36,030 bases of DNA from Chlorobium sp. (GCA_005843825.1 SZXX01000020.1:1-36030), one strand, 5' to 3'; numbered from the stretch's first letter, positions 8,922 through 17,602 are shown. The notes: generated from the sequence alone by a model not told the origin. Program-made: numbers and translations.

Positions 8922-9671
8922 TTACTTTTTAAAAGGATGAAATATTTTTTTTGAATAACTGTTGGCGATTTTGATGCGCCTGGAGTGATTAAATTCATTT
9001 AAAAGTCTATCGTAGAGTTCTTTTTTCTTTTCCTCAAATTCAGCTTGTGTGAATATTCCTTCTATTACCAGCTTATCCAGGTTATCTAATATTGGTTTCG
9101 CGATTTTATCAACCTCTTCCTTCCGTATCAGTAAATCTTTTTTCTCATTATACTCTCTTTCCTGTATATCTAATAAGGCATTTTTCTCGTTATACTCGTC
9201 TTCACTTATAAGGCCATCAAGTTTAGACTTCTTAAGTAAATTTCTTGTTTCGATATATGGATTTTCTTCTGGCTTTGTACTTAAATAATGATCGTCACTA
9301 TTATCTCTAGTATCTCGATTCCTATTCTTGCCTGATTTCTTTGGATTTGCCCCATATTCGTTTCGAGTCAAATCGCCTTTTTTCAGGAGCAGCAAAAGGC
9401 CGAAAAATGGCACTAATTGCCACCACATGCTTGTACTCATATCATGACACCTTTTTGCCCCCTGAGCAAAATAAAAAAAAGCAAATGGGGCACATGCAAT
9501 CGCGGATATCAAGTGTGCAACTGGAGCATAAGTTTCTGTATTCATATAGCCAGAAAGAATACTGATAACTATAGGGTCCATTATTGATACCCCTGCGGAA
9601 AATATGATGAAACTTAAAAAATATTCCCGCCTGTTAATTCTCCCTTCGAATGAAAAAACAGATTTAAACAT
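8922..9671 (-). CDS. DUF805 membrane protein with SHOCT-like C-terminus
   Basis: 249 residues. The first ~105 resemble DUF805: FSFEGRINRREYF at 6-18, hydrophobic segments at about 19-40, 52-70 and 83-97, and the conserved RCHDMSTSMWW at 74-84. A charged linker follows, then two short segments resembling SHOCT-type oligomerisation modules, LLKKSKLDGLISEDEYNEKN (145-164) and LDKLVIEGIFTQAEFEEKK (198-216). Function is unknown; DUF805 proteins are small inner-membrane proteins without an assigned activity. The gene lies inside the ilv cluster between ilvB and ilvN, is visibly richer in A+T than its neighbours, and is bracketed by inverted repeats at 8864-8911 and 9745-9778, which suggests insertion. 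Its role in amino acid synthesis, if any, is not apparent. Confidence 0.85.
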   Translation of the reverse strand: MFKSVFSFEGRINRREYFLSFIIFSAGVSIMDPIVISILSGYMNTETYAPVAHLISAIACAPFAFFYFAQGAKRCHDMSTSMWWQLVPFFGLLLLLKKGDLTRNEYGANPKKSGKNRNRDTRDNSDDHYLSTKPEENPYIETRNLLKKSKLDGLISEDEYNEKNALLDIQEREYNEKKDLLIRKEEVDKIAKPILDNLDKLVIEGIFTQAEFEEKKKELYDRLLNEFNHSRRIKIANSYSKKIFHPFKK

Positions 9672-9744
9672 TGTAGTAGTGTGTTTTCAGGTCTCTCCGT
9701 TAATAATAAATTTCTAGCTTTAATTATTTATCCAATGTTCGGCA

Positions 9745-9778
9745 AATCCTCTATAACGAATTATAGGTATAGAGGATT
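9745..9778. terminator. inverted repeat between ilvB and the DUF805 gene
   Basis: AATCCTCTAT (9745-9754) is perfectly complementary to ATAGAGGATT (9769-9778). The inside can also fold as CTATAA/TTATAG. It lies about 45 bases beyond the ilvB stop on the minus strand and could terminate or attenuate the ilvD-ilvB transcript before the DUF805 gene. No strong T run follows. Confidence 0.5.
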
Positions 9779-9820
9779 CAATGTGTCAGTGTAATCTTAT
9801 TATGTATTTTACAGTCAAAT

Positions 9821-11542
9821 TCAAACCATTGTTTTAGGGTTCAACCTTGCCAGAAGCATGTCAGATATTGACCCTCCTGCAGGGACCATCGGAAAAACCA
9901 TATCTTTTTTCATAACCCTGAAATCAACAAGAACAGGTCCTTCATTATAGGTAAGTGCCTCTTTGATAGCAGCTTGTGCCGATTCAGGAGTTTCAGCCAG
10001 GATAGCCTTGCAATTGAACGCTTCGGCAACTTTGACAAAGTCAGGGTTGCTGTCGCCCAGATCGGTAAATGAGTATTTTTCTTTATGGAACAGCTCCTGC
10101 CATTGACGGACCATTCCGAGAAAGCTGTTATTGATCAGGAATATCTTTACTGGCGTCTTATAGTGAACAGCAGTGACAAGTTCCTGAATATTCATCATAA
10201 TCCCGCCATCTCCACAGAAAAGGACGACTGGACGATCGCTGATGCCGAAAGCGGCCCCGATGGCTGCAGGAAGTCCGAACCCCATAGTACCGAGTCCACC
10301 GCTGGTGATGATGGATCGCGGATTGCGGAACGTATAATATTGCGATGTCCACATCTGGTGCTGGCCAACATCAGTAACCACGACAGCATTTCCCTCTGTT
10401 TGTCTCGATACCTCATCGATAACAAATTCGGTTCTCAGAGCCCCATCTTCCTTGTTGTAGGTCAAAGGGCACTGTTCACGCCACGATTGTATATCTGCAA
10501 GCCAGTTGTCACGATTTTCGACTGTTTTCGGTGTCTCTTTCAGGAGTGTCGCCAGAAAGTCTTTGGCATCGCCAACAATCGGCAAGTCCACCTGGATGTT
10601 TTTATCAACATTGGTAGGATCAATGTCATTGTGAATGATGTAGGCATTGGGAGCAAATGTCTCTATTTTTCCCGTGACCCTGTCATCAAATCGTGCACCA
10701 ACAGCAATAAGCACGTCACAGGCATTTACCGCCTGATTAGACCAGTAGGTACCGTGCATGCCAAGCATCCCCATGCTGAGCGGATGGTTGCCGGGGAAAG
10801 CTCCAAGTCCCTGCAAAGTCATGGTGACCGGTATATTCTGTTGTATGGCAAAAGTCCGAAGCTCTTCTGAAGCTTCAGCACTGATGACTCCGCCGCCAAC
10901 ATAAAGAAGGGGGCGTTTAGCTTTGGCAATTTTATGTGCAGCTTTCTCAACCTGGTTAATGTGGCATGTGATTGTCGGCTTGAATCCACGGATTTCTACC
11001 GTTTCAGGCCAATGGAATGCGCATGATGAATTCAGGATATCTTTTGGCATATCAATCAGCACAGGTCCAGGTCTGCCGTGTGTAGCAAGAAAAAATGCCT
11101 TGCGGATTGTGATGGCAAGCTCTTTGACATCCTTGACAAGAAAATTGTGTTTTGTTATAGATCTCGTGATCCCTACAATATCGGCTTCCTGAAAGGCATC
11201 ATTGCCAATGAGTGAGCTTGGAACCTGTCCGGTAAAGACCACCATTGGTGACGAATCCATATAGGCATTGGCAATGCCGGTAACGGTGTTTGTTGCACCG
11301 GGTCCCGAAGTGACAAGAACAACTCCAGGCTTTCCTGTCGCGCGGGCGTAGCCCTCAGCCATATGAGTAGCACCCTGCTCATGACGGACAAGAATGTGCT
11401 TGATATCCTTTACATCGTAAAGAGTCTCATAAACTTTTAAGAGTGATCCGCCTGGATACCCGAAAATATATTCAACGTTTTCTCGTCGTAGACATTCGAA
11501 AAAAATTTCTGAGCCATTGAGAGTTTGGCCTGAAAAATGCAT
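9821..11542 (-). CDS. ilvB: acetolactate synthase large (catalytic) subunit
   Basis: 573 residues from the ATG at 11542. A GTG seven codons earlier (11563) would overlap ilvD by 14 bases; I prefer the ATG because it follows the ilvD stop by 7 bases and still gives a complete N-terminus. Thiamine-diphosphate enzyme making acetolactate and acetohydroxybutyrate. Seen: the catalytic glutamate in VRHEQGATHMAEGYARATG, the FAD-region segment GMLGMHGTYWSN, and the ThDP/Mg motif from GDGGIMMN to INN near residue 440. Length is normal for the biosynthetic enzyme. It pairs with IlvN, encoded after the inserted DUF805 gene. Confidence 0.94.
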   Translation of the reverse strand: MHFSGQTLNGSEIFFECLRRENVEYIFGYPGGSLLKVYETLYDVKDIKHILVRHEQGATHMAEGYARATGKPGVVLVTSGPGATNTVTGIANAYMDSSPMVVFTGQVPSSLIGNDAFQEADIVGITRSITKHNFLVKDVKELAITIRKAFFLATHGRPGPVLIDMPKDILNSSCAFHWPETVEIRGFKPTITCHINQVEKAAHKIAKAKRPLLYVGGGVISAEASEELRTFAIQQNIPVTMTLQGLGAFPGNHPLSMGMLGMHGTYWSNQAVNACDVLIAVGARFDDRVTGKIETFAPNAYIIHNDIDPTNVDKNIQVDLPIVGDAKDFLATLLKETPKTVENRDNWLADIQSWREQCPLTYNKEDGALRTEFVIDEVSRQTEGNAVVVTDVGQHQMWTSQYYTFRNPRSIITSGGLGTMGFGLPAAIGAAFGISDRPVVLFCGDGGIMMNIQELVTAVHYKTPVKIFLINNSFLGMVRQWQELFHKEKYSFTDLGDSNPDFVKVAEAFNCKAILAETPESAQAAIKEALTYNEGPVLVDFRVMKKDMVFPMVPAGGSISDMLLARLNPKTMV

Positions 11543-11549
11543 GGCGTGT

Positions 11550-13247
11550 TTATTTAGGTTCACAGGTAACAGTGCTTTTCAGTATTGCCCCGGTATTGGC
11601 TGATGTGACCAGTTGAGCATATCTCGCCAAATAGCCTTTTGTTATTTTTGGCACAAACGGCTTGAGCAAAGTCAGTCGTTCAGCAATAATATCGTCAGTC
11701 AAATCGACAGAGATGCTCCTGTTTGGAATATCAACAGTTATCATATCGCCAGTTTCAAGTGCGGCAATCGGACCTTTCTCTGCAGCTTCAGGTGAAATGT
11801 GTCCAATACAGGCCCCTCTCGAACCTCCTGAAAACCGTCCATCAGTAATGAGCGCAACTGATTCTCCAAGTCCTCGACCCATAATGGCGCTGGTAGGGGA
11901 GAGCATTTCCGGCATTCCAGGACCGCCTTTTGGCCCCTCATAACGAATAACCACCACATCACCGGCTTTGACATCATACTCCATAATCCCCTTGATGGCA
12001 TCATCCTGACAGTCATAAACCTTTGCAGGGCCGGTGTGCTTCATCATTTGCGCAGCAACGGCTCCGGTTTTGACAACAGCGCCCAATGGGGCAATATTCC
12101 CGTACAGAACCGCCAGACCACCTGAAAATGAGTAGGGCTCTTCAACGCTTCTTATGACAGATCGATCCAGGACCTCGGCGTCCGAAATGTTTTCACCAAG
12201 TGTTTTCCCTGTTACCGTCAGTGTCGAAAGATCAAGAAGTCCCTCAATCTTACTGAGTTCATGAAGGATCGCCGATACTCCTCCAGCCCGGTCGACATCC
12301 TCGATATGGACTGCCATCGTTGCCGGACTCACCTTGCATATATAGGGAGTTTTGGCAGAAAGGGCATTGAGTTCAGAGAAATCAAAATCCAGTTCCGCTT
12401 CATTTGCAAGGGCAAGGGTATGGAGAATGGTGTTGGTGCTTCCTCCCATTGCAAAGTCAAGGGCAAAAGCATTCAGCAGAGCTTTGCGCGTAAGGATATC
12501 TCTCGGTCTGATATTCCTCTTTACCAGGTCAATGATCCGGCGTGAAGCTTCCTGTACCAGTTCATTACGACGAGGGTCAATTGCAAGTATTGTCCCGTTG
12601 CCCGGGAGAGCAAAACCAAGGGCTTCACTGAGGCAGTTCATCGAGTTAGCTGTAAACATTCCGGAACACGAGCCGCAACCGGGGCAGGCATTGTCTTCTA
12701 TGGATTCCAGTTCACTCTCGTTGATTTTTCCACTGCTGAACTGGCCCACTGCCTCAAAGACCGAAATCAGGTCAATGGTTTTTCCCGAAGGGGTATGGCC
12801 GGCCTTCATAGGTCCTCCTGAAACGAAAATAACAGGAATGTTGATTCGCAGTGCGGCCATCATCATGCCAGGGGTAATCTTGTCACAGTTTGGTATACAG
12901 ACAAGTCCATCGAGGCGGTGTGCTTCAGCGACGGTCTCGACACTGTCAGCAATAAGTTCACGGCTTGCAAGTGAGTATCGCATGCCTATATGCCCCATAG
13001 CAATACCATCGCAAACCCCGATGGTATTAAATTCAAAGGGGACACCCCCGGCTTTGCGAACCTCTTCTTTTGCTATTTTCCCGAGCTCCTGAAGATGGGC
13101 ATGTCCTGGGATAAGTTCATTATAGGAGTTGCATATGCCTATAAAGGGTTTTCTGAAGTCATCGTTTGAGACAATTGACCCTGTGGCTTTTAGAAGACTG
13201 CGGTGAGGCGCTTTTTCAAACCCTTTTTTGATAATATCAGATCTCAT
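11550..13247 (-). CDS. ilvD: dihydroxy-acid dehydratase
   Basis: 565-residue iron-sulfur enzyme that dehydrates dihydroxyisovalerate and its methyl homologue, the last common step of valine and isoleucine synthesis. Cysteines that normally bind the cluster are visible in [18 protein letters not shown] and in [20 protein letters not shown] (about residues 118 and 190-197). [19 protein letters not shown] near residue 470 is typical. It is the promoter-proximal gene of the ilv/leu cluster. The ~120 bases in front of it hold a leader peptide and attenuator-like hairpins, so expression is probably tuned by charged Val/Leu/Ile tRNA. Confidence 0.96.
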   Translation of the reverse strand: MRSDIIKKGFEKAPHRSLLKATGSIVSNDDFRKPFIGICNSYNELIPGHAHLQELGKIAKEEVRKAGGVPFEFNTIGVCDGIAMGHIGMRYSLASRELIADSVETVAEAHRLDGLVCIPNCDKITPGMMMAALRINIPVIFVSGGPMKAGHTPSGKTIDLISVFEAVGQFSSGKINESELESIEDNACPGCGSCSGMFTANSMNCLSEALGFALPGNGTILAIDPRRNELVQEASRRIIDLVKRNIRPRDILTRKALLNAFALDFAMGGSTNTILHTLALANEAELDFDFSELNALSAKTPYICKVSPATMAVHIEDVDRAGGVSAILHELSKIEGLLDLSTLTVTGKTLGENISDAEVLDRSVIRSVEEPYSFSGGLAVLYGNIAPLGAVVKTGAVAAQMMKHTGPAKVYDCQDDAIKGIMEYDVKAGDVVVIRYEGPKGGPGMPEMLSPTSAIMGRGLGESVALITDGRFSGGSRGACIGHISPEAAEKGPIAALETGDMITVDIPNRSISVDLTDDIIAERLTLLKPFVPKITKGYLARYAQLVTSANTGAILKSTVTCEPK

Positions 13248-13275
13248 TGCAGTTCAAGTATTTTTTTTGACAATT

Positions 13276-13307
13276 AAAAGAAATCTCCGAGACCGCTGTT
13301 CCCGAAG
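13276..13307 (-). terminator. attenuator terminator in the ilvD leader
   Basis: On the minus strand CTTCGGGA (13307-13300) pairs with TCTCGGAG (13292-13285) over 8 base pairs (two G-T), with a 7-base loop, followed by ATTTCTTTT. That is the form of an intrinsic terminator, placed between the leader peptide and ilvD. The left arm is shared with the alternative antiterminator pairing listed separately, so the two cannot coexist. Confidence 0.55.
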
Positions 13308-13362
13308 CCACTGTGATAAAAAGTCTGAAAGAGAAAAAAATGGACTTGGGATCGGCTTTGGG
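13301..13362 (-). promoter_or_regulatory. antiterminator pairing in the ilvD leader
   Basis: Starting 2 bases after the leader stop codon, CCCAAAGCC (13362-13354, minus strand) can pair with GGCTTCGGG (13309-13301) with one mismatch. This uses the left arm of the terminator hairpin. A further competing helix joins the Thr-Val-Val codons of the leader (13403-13393, CACTGTGGTGA) to TTATCACAGTG (13319-13309) over 11 pairs, two of them G-T. A ribosome stopped at the leader stop codon would cover the first segment and let the terminator form; a ribosome stalled on Val/Leu/Ile codons would leave it free. Confidence 0.5.
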
Positions 13363-13363
13363 T

Positions 13364-13420
13364 TCAGAGCACAGTAACGCTCAGCGATGAAATCACCACA
13401 GTGAGAAAAAAACCGATCAT
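13364..13420 (-). CDS. ilv leader peptide (18 residues)
   Basis: Short frame MIGFFLTVVISSLSVTVL followed by TGA. Nine of 18 residues are Val, Leu or Ile, as in attenuator leader peptides of ilv operons. The same frame is open for another 43 codons upstream, but the start at 13420 lies about 25 bases after the expected transcription start of the promoter at 13451-13480, so only the short form would be made. No clear Shine-Dalgarno sequence is present, as for most genes of this cluster. Terminator and antiterminator arms follow within 80 bases. Confidence 0.6.
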   Translation of the reverse strand: MIGFFLTVVISSLSVTVL

Positions 13421-13450
13421 GGAATGGAGGGTGCTAAGCAAATGCTTGTC

Positions 13451-13480
13451 ATTAAAGCCGAAACCGGCAAATCTCGTCAA
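13451..13480 (-). promoter_or_regulatory. sigma70-type promoter of the ilv/leu operon
   Basis: Minus strand TTGACG (13480-13475), an 18-base spacer, then TTTAAT (13456-13451). Each box matches consensus at 5 of 6 positions. Transcription would begin near 13444, giving a leader of about 200 bases before ilvD that contains the leader peptide and the hairpins. Confidence 0.6.
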
Positions 13481-13549
13481 CGCAGGTTGTTCAAAACCAC
13501 GGGAGGAACTGCAGGTATGTAAATTGAATGCAGACATTGGAGCGACCAA

Positions 13550-13743
13550 GTTTCTATCGGGAGTAAACTGAAATTCGTCATAAATTACATTTAATGTTTT
13601 ATTAAAGCAAAAATTAAAAAAGGTAAAATCCCAAGGATTTTTACTGTTTATTCTGTTGCGTTACAGTTATATTTTTCAAGACATTCTGTGCTCAGTTAAG
13701 TGCCGGTTTTTTCGGACTAAACCATCAATTAAGTTCCACAATC
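13550..13743. other. AT-rich divergent spacer upstream of the phytol-kinase-like gene
   Basis: Non-coding stretch between the ilvD promoter region and the plus-strand gene at 13744. The only structure seen is a short hairpin, AAAATCC (13625-13631) with GGATTTT (13635-13641), loop of 3. No convincing promoter for the downstream gene was identified. Confidence 0.35.
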
Positions 13744-15327
13744 ATGCTGAACATCCAAGCTCCATTGCATCAGGATTTGCCAGCCTTTGTTTTGACGTTG
13801 TGTCTAGTTCTTTTGTTTGTTCTCCTTGCTGAATTACTCACAAGAAAATTCAGTATCAGCAGTCTGGTTGTCAGAAAAATTATTCATTTCTGCATGGGTG
13901 TAGTTATTTTCTTTGTGCCCTCCTATTTCCAATCCAGCTTTTATCCAGCTCTTATCGCACTTGTTTTTTTGCTTTTCAACGGGCTGAATATCCGCTTCAA
14001 ATGGTTTGGCTCTTTGCTTGCACTGCCCGAAGACAATAATGTCCAGTCACCCGCGGTAAAAAGTTACGGTTCACTTTTTTTCCCGCTTATTTTTCTGCTT
14101 CAGATTCTGTTTCTGTGGGAGTCCCACAAGTGGATACTGCAGACCTCCATGCTTGTCATGGGCATCAGTGACTCGCTTGCTGCTCTGGTGGGGAGTTCGG
14201 TCGGCAAAAAACATATTGAGCATCTGACGAAAAACCCTAAAACTGTTGAGGGCTCTTTGACCATGTTTTTCAGCAGCTTTATTCTGCTGAGCGCTACTCT
14301 CATGCTCTTCAGTAAAGATTTTACCGGAGGGCTGGCCGGCAAGTCGTTACTGATGCTTTTAGCTCTTGCACTTCTTCTTGCGGTTGTCTCAACTGCTGTC
14401 GAAGCTCTTTTATCGCACGGTCTCGACAATTTTTTTATTCCCCTGTCGATTGCCTATGCGCTCTATGTGCTTGAAGTGAACCATACCATTCTTCTTGAGA
14501 ACTTTCTTATCGGAGGGCTTTTTGCTTTTCTTCTTGCAGTTTTTTCCATCAAGGTCAAGTTTCTTAATAACAGTGGCGCAACAGCGACATTTTTGCTAGG
14601 CACCACTATTTTTGGTATTGGAGGGATGGCCTGGACGATACCGCTTTTGACTTTTTATCTCTTGTCGTCAGTCTTGTCGAAGCTCGGCAAAAAACGTAAG
14701 GCGAAATTTGATCTTGTTTTTGAAAAAGGTTCCCAGCGCGATGCTGGTCAGGTATATGCCAACGGCGGCATAGCATGGATTTTAATGGTAATTTTTTCAC
14801 TGACCAATAACCCGGCAGTTTTTTTTGCCTACCTTGGAACGCTTGCTGCAGTGCAGGCCGATACCTGGGCTACAGAGATCGGCACCATGTGGCCAAATCC
14901 AAAAGCCTGGCTGGTGACAACCTTCAAGGAGGTGCCTGTCGGAACATCCGGTGGTGTTTCAGTGCCGGGTACTTCAGGAGCATTCCTTGGTTCGCTGTTT
15001 ATATGTGCAAGCGCAATGCTTGTCAATGTCAAATGGCTCTCTGATTTTGGAATACCTCAGTCGTTTCTTCTCATAGGGTTTTCCGGACTTCTGGCCAGTC
15101 TGGTTGACAGCTTTTTCGGCGCAACCGTTCAGGCTCAGTATTTCGACCCGATCCGCGAAAAAGTAACCGAAAGGACCCATAGCATTGCAGAGGATGGTTC
15201 ACTTGTTGAAAACCGGCTTATAAAGGGAACACCCTTGGTTAATAACGACCTTGTCAATACGCTTTGTGCACTTTCCGGTTCTGCCTTGGCGTATATGGTG
15301 ATAGAGAATGTGCATTTGTTTCATTGA
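13744..15327 (+). CDS. fused phytol kinase-like (VTE5) and DUF92 (VTE6-like) membrane protein
   Basis: 527-residue polytopic membrane protein made of two recognisable halves. Residues ~1-245 resemble the dolichol kinase/phytol kinase/CDP-diglyceride synthetase-like group: VRKIIHFCMGVV at 43-54, GISDSLAALVGSSVGKK at 140-156, KTVEGS at 166-171, and VEALLSHGLDNFFIPL at 219-234. Residues ~255-527 are DUF92 (TIGR00297): SGATATFLLG near 277, RDAGQVYANGG near 332, DTWATEIG near 373, and PVGTSGGVSVPGT near 398. In plants and cyanobacteria VTE5 phosphorylates phytol (CTP-dependent) and the DUF92 protein VTE6 phosphorylates phytyl phosphate. The fusion could therefore turn free phytol, farnesol or similar alcohols into the diphosphate; this is inference. 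It is followed by tolQ on the same strand. Confidence 0.8.
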   Translation: MLNIQAPLHQDLPAFVLTLCLVLLFVLLAELLTRKFSISSLVVRKIIHFCMGVVIFFVPSYFQSSFYPALIALVFLLFNGLNIRFKWFGSLLALPEDNNVQSPAVKSYGSLFFPLIFLLQILFLWESHKWILQTSMLVMGISDSLAALVGSSVGKKHIEHLTKNPKTVEGSLTMFFSSFILLSATLMLFSKDFTGGLAGKSLLMLLALALLLAVVSTAVEALLSHGLDNFFIPLSIAYALYVLEVNHTILLENFLIGGLFAFLLAVFSIKVKFLNNSGATATFLLGTTIFGIGGMAWTIPLLTFYLLSSVLSKLGKKRKAKFDLVFEKGSQRDAGQVYANGGIAWILMVIFSLTNNPAVFFAYLGTLAAVQADTWATEIGTMWPNPKAWLVTTFKEVPVGTSGGVSVPGTSGAFLGSLFICASAMLVNVKWLSDFGIPQSFLLIGFSGLLASLVDSFFGATVQAQYFDPIREKVTERTHSIAEDGSLVENRLIKGTPLVNNDLVNTLCALSGSALAYMVIENVHLFH

Positions 15328-15349
15328 ATCTTTAATTGTTTCTATCGAT

Positions 15350-16009
15350 ATGGTTGATTCTTATCTCGGAATTTTTGGCCTGCTTTCGGATGCCGGACCT
15401 GTAGTATTATTTGTACTTTTTGTACTCCTTTCGTTCTCTATTGTATCATGGGCAATCATTGCATACAAATTCACCTATGTCAGAAAATCTTTGAGTGAGT
15501 CCAGGGCTTTCCTTGACTATTTTTTCGAAATCTACAATGTTGACAAAGCGTTTTCCGAAAGTGAAAAATACAGAAAAGGCTCTCTACCGAGGGTTTTCCG
15601 TTCGGGGTATGTCGAGTACCACGCTCTCGGCGATAAGGTCGATATTCGCCAGCTCAGGGTACGCATTGCCCGTGCAGTTAAACGTGAAGCCAATGCCGAA
15701 AGCAAGCGCTTGTCCTCACTGATTCCGTTTCTTGCAACAGTAGGCAATACAGCTCCTTTCATTGGTCTTTTTGGAACCGTATGGGGTATCATGACCTCAT
15801 TTCATAACATTGGCAAGGCCCAGTCAGCCTCTCTTGCAGCTGTAGCGCCAGGTATTTCAGAGGCTTTGATAGCTACCGCGGCAGGACTTGCTGCAGCTAT
15901 TCCCGCAGTTATGGCCTATAACTATTTTACCCATCAGATCAGCATTATTGAGCGCGATCTTGAGGAATTCTCTCCGGAATTTGTCGCTGCATTCATTAAC
16001 GAACCATAG
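15350..16009 (+). CDS. tolQ: TolQ/ExbB-type proton channel subunit
   Basis: 219 residues from the ATG at 15350; the frame is open 14 codons further upstream but that would overlap the previous gene. Three-helix MotA/TolQ/ExbB protein: first helix at about residues 15-38 (VVLFVLFVLLSFSIVSWAIIAYK), cytoplasmic loop, then the conserved block LIPFLATVGNTAPFIGLFGTVWG near residue 125 and a third helix near 165-185. With TolR it forms the inner-membrane motor that energises the Tol-Pal system. It is first of five genes, with tolR 13 bases downstream. Confidence 0.9.
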   Translation: MVDSYLGIFGLLSDAGPVVLFVLFVLLSFSIVSWAIIAYKFTYVRKSLSESRAFLDYFFEIYNVDKAFSESEKYRKGSLPRVFRSGYVEYHALGDKVDIRQLRVRIARAVKREANAESKRLSSLIPFLATVGNTAPFIGLFGTVWGIMTSFHNIGKAQSASLAAVAPGISEALIATAAGLAAAIPAVMAYNYFTHQISIIERDLEEFSPEFVAAFINEP

Positions 16010-16022
16010 GTGCCCCCCCGAT

Positions 16023-16445
16023 ATGATAACTTCAGGTAAAGGCAGGTTGATGAGTGACATCAATGTAACACCCTTCGTTGATGTCATGCTTGTGCTGCTG
16101 ATTATTTTTATGGTAACCGCTCCCATGATGACAAATGGCGTGAAGGTTGATACACCCCAGACTACCCATCAGCAGATGGATATAGATGAGAAAGCTCTTG
16201 TCATCAGCATAGACGCTTCGCAACGCGTCTTTATCAATCAATATCAATTGAATGCCTCGGAGGTACGGCAGAAGTTGCCGACAATACTTGATGTAAAGCA
16301 TACTGGTGACGTCTATCTTAAAGCCGATAAATCTCTTCCTTACGGGCTGGTAATGGATGTTATGGCTCAGATCAAGGATGCAGGGATTGAGCATATTGGT
16401 ATGGTGACTGAACCGCTCCCTGCAACGAAGGCAGGTGGGAAATAA
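16023..16445 (+). CDS. tolR: TolR/ExbD-type motor protein
   Basis: 140 residues from the ATG at 16023. Single N-terminal transmembrane helix preceded by the conserved SDINVTPFVDVMLVLLIIF, whose Asp in the helix (FVDVML) is the proton-relay residue of the family. The periplasmic domain ends KDAGIEHIGMVTEPLP. It works with TolQ and the TolA/TonB-like protein that follows. The longer open frame upstream is antisense to sense and overlaps tolQ, so I do not use it. Confidence 0.9.
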   Translation: MITSGKGRLMSDINVTPFVDVMLVLLIIFMVTAPMMTNGVKVDTPQTTHQQMDIDEKALVISIDASQRVFINQYQLNASEVRQKLPTILDVKHTGDVYLKADKSLPYGLVMDVMAQIKDAGIEHIGMVTEPLPATKAGGK

Positions 16446-16454
16446 GTGGGGAGT

Positions 16455-17408
16455 ATGGAAAAAGGTCAGAAGCTTGGGTATGCTGAAAAAAAATTTTCAC
16501 TTTGGCTTGTTGCGGCAGCACTCATTCATGCCCTTGTGATTGTCCTTGCAATATATCTCCAGATTTTAGATGCAAACCGGCTGGTTAAGCCGAAAATTGT
16601 CAGTGTCAGTATTGTGTCGCTTCCCGGTTCAGGTGGATCGTCTGAACTTTCTCCAAAGGGGGGCAGCCAGGCCGCTCCCGCTCCCTCCCCCGAGGCCCCG
16701 CATCCTGCCGGGAGCAGCAAAAGTGTTACGGTGAAAGAGGCGCTCCCCGAAGTGGAACCCGTTACTCCAAAGAAAGAACCAAAACCAGCAAAGGTTAAGG
16801 AGCATGTTCCGGAAGCAGCACCGGTTCCCCCAAAGAAAGTTGCAGTCGAACCGTTGCCCGTAAACGCAAAGCCTAAAGCTGTTGATAAGCCTGCTGATAT
16901 CAGCAAAGCTCTTGAGCGCCTCAAGCAAACTGTCGACAAAAAAACGGCCTCAACGTCGCCGACCTCTGCCGGCAGTTTGAACAATGCACTTGCCCGGCTT
17001 CAGCAGAAAGTAAAATCGGAAGGAGGCCCTGCATCAACAGGCTCAGGAAGTGGAAAAGGCAGTTCATATGGAGGCAAGAGTGGTGCAGGAAAAGGGTATG
17101 GGGGAGGAGGCCCGAGTGCCCCGTACCAGGCACAAATCGCATCAATTATTATGCAGAACTGGGATTTTTCCAAGATGATGCTTAAAAACAGTTACGGAAT
17201 GGAGGTCTATGTCCGCATTAATATTCTGGCTGACGGAACAATTAAGCAGATTGTTTTTGATAAAAAAGCTCCAAGCGAATACCTCAACATTTCGGTAAAA
17301 AAAGCCCTTGAAAAATCATCTCCTCTTCCAGCTCTTCCAAAACAGGAAGCTGCAGGAGAGGTATGGATTGGATTTGTATTTACCCCTGAAGGTATAGAGA
17401 AGAAGTGA
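16455..17408 (+). CDS. TolA/TonB-like energy-transducing protein
   Basis: 317 residues from the ATG at 16455, preceded by GGGGAG; a GTG three codons earlier is possible. One N-terminal membrane anchor at about residues 14-36, then a long Pro/Lys/Ala-rich linker (PKKEPKPAKVKEHVPEAAPV-type), a Gly/Ser-rich hinge (about 190-225), and a C-terminal TonB_C-like domain starting APYQAQIASIIMQNW. Position after tolQ-tolR and before pal argues for the TolA role: carrying motor force across the periplasm to Pal. The fold of the last domain looks nearer TonB than classical TolA. TolB, normally next, is absent. Confidence 0.85.
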   Translation: MEKGQKLGYAEKKFSLWLVAAALIHALVIVLAIYLQILDANRLVKPKIVSVSIVSLPGSGGSSELSPKGGSQAAPAPSPEAPHPAGSSKSVTVKEALPEVEPVTPKKEPKPAKVKEHVPEAAPVPPKKVAVEPLPVNAKPKAVDKPADISKALERLKQTVDKKTASTSPTSAGSLNNALARLQQKVKSEGGPASTGSGSGKGSSYGGKSGAGKGYGGGGPSAPYQAQIASIIMQNWDFSKMMLKNSYGMEVYVRINILADGTIKQIVFDKKAPSEYLNISVKKALEKSSPLPALPKQEAAGEVWIGFVFTPEGIEKK

Positions 17409-17602
17409 CCATGGCTGACCATATCGAGTCCGGTAGCATCATGTATTATGGCATTCTATAGGTAATTAATTTGCATGTTCTACATGGGAAAATAGAGGTG
17501 AAAACAATATATTTACTGCAGATATGACTCAAAAAGCTATAGACTAGCAAATCACAATACCGTGATTCCCTGTTTTATTAAATGATAAAAGGAGCTGAAT
17601 TG

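Noticed and set aside
12352..13092. 246-codon plus-strand frame opposite ilvD
   Set aside because: Shadow frame; ilvD is complete and conserved on the other strand, and the antisense product is Ser/Arg/Pro-rich without motifs.
13364..13549. 61-codon minus-strand frame upstream of ilvD as a full-length small protein
   Set aside because: The promoter at 13451-13480 lies inside it, its first two thirds show no family resemblance, and only the last 18 codons have leader-peptide character.
16526..16984. 152-codon minus-strand frame opposite the TolA/TonB-like gene
   Set aside because: Mirror of the Pro/Lys/Ala-rich linker; no start context and no recognisable domain.
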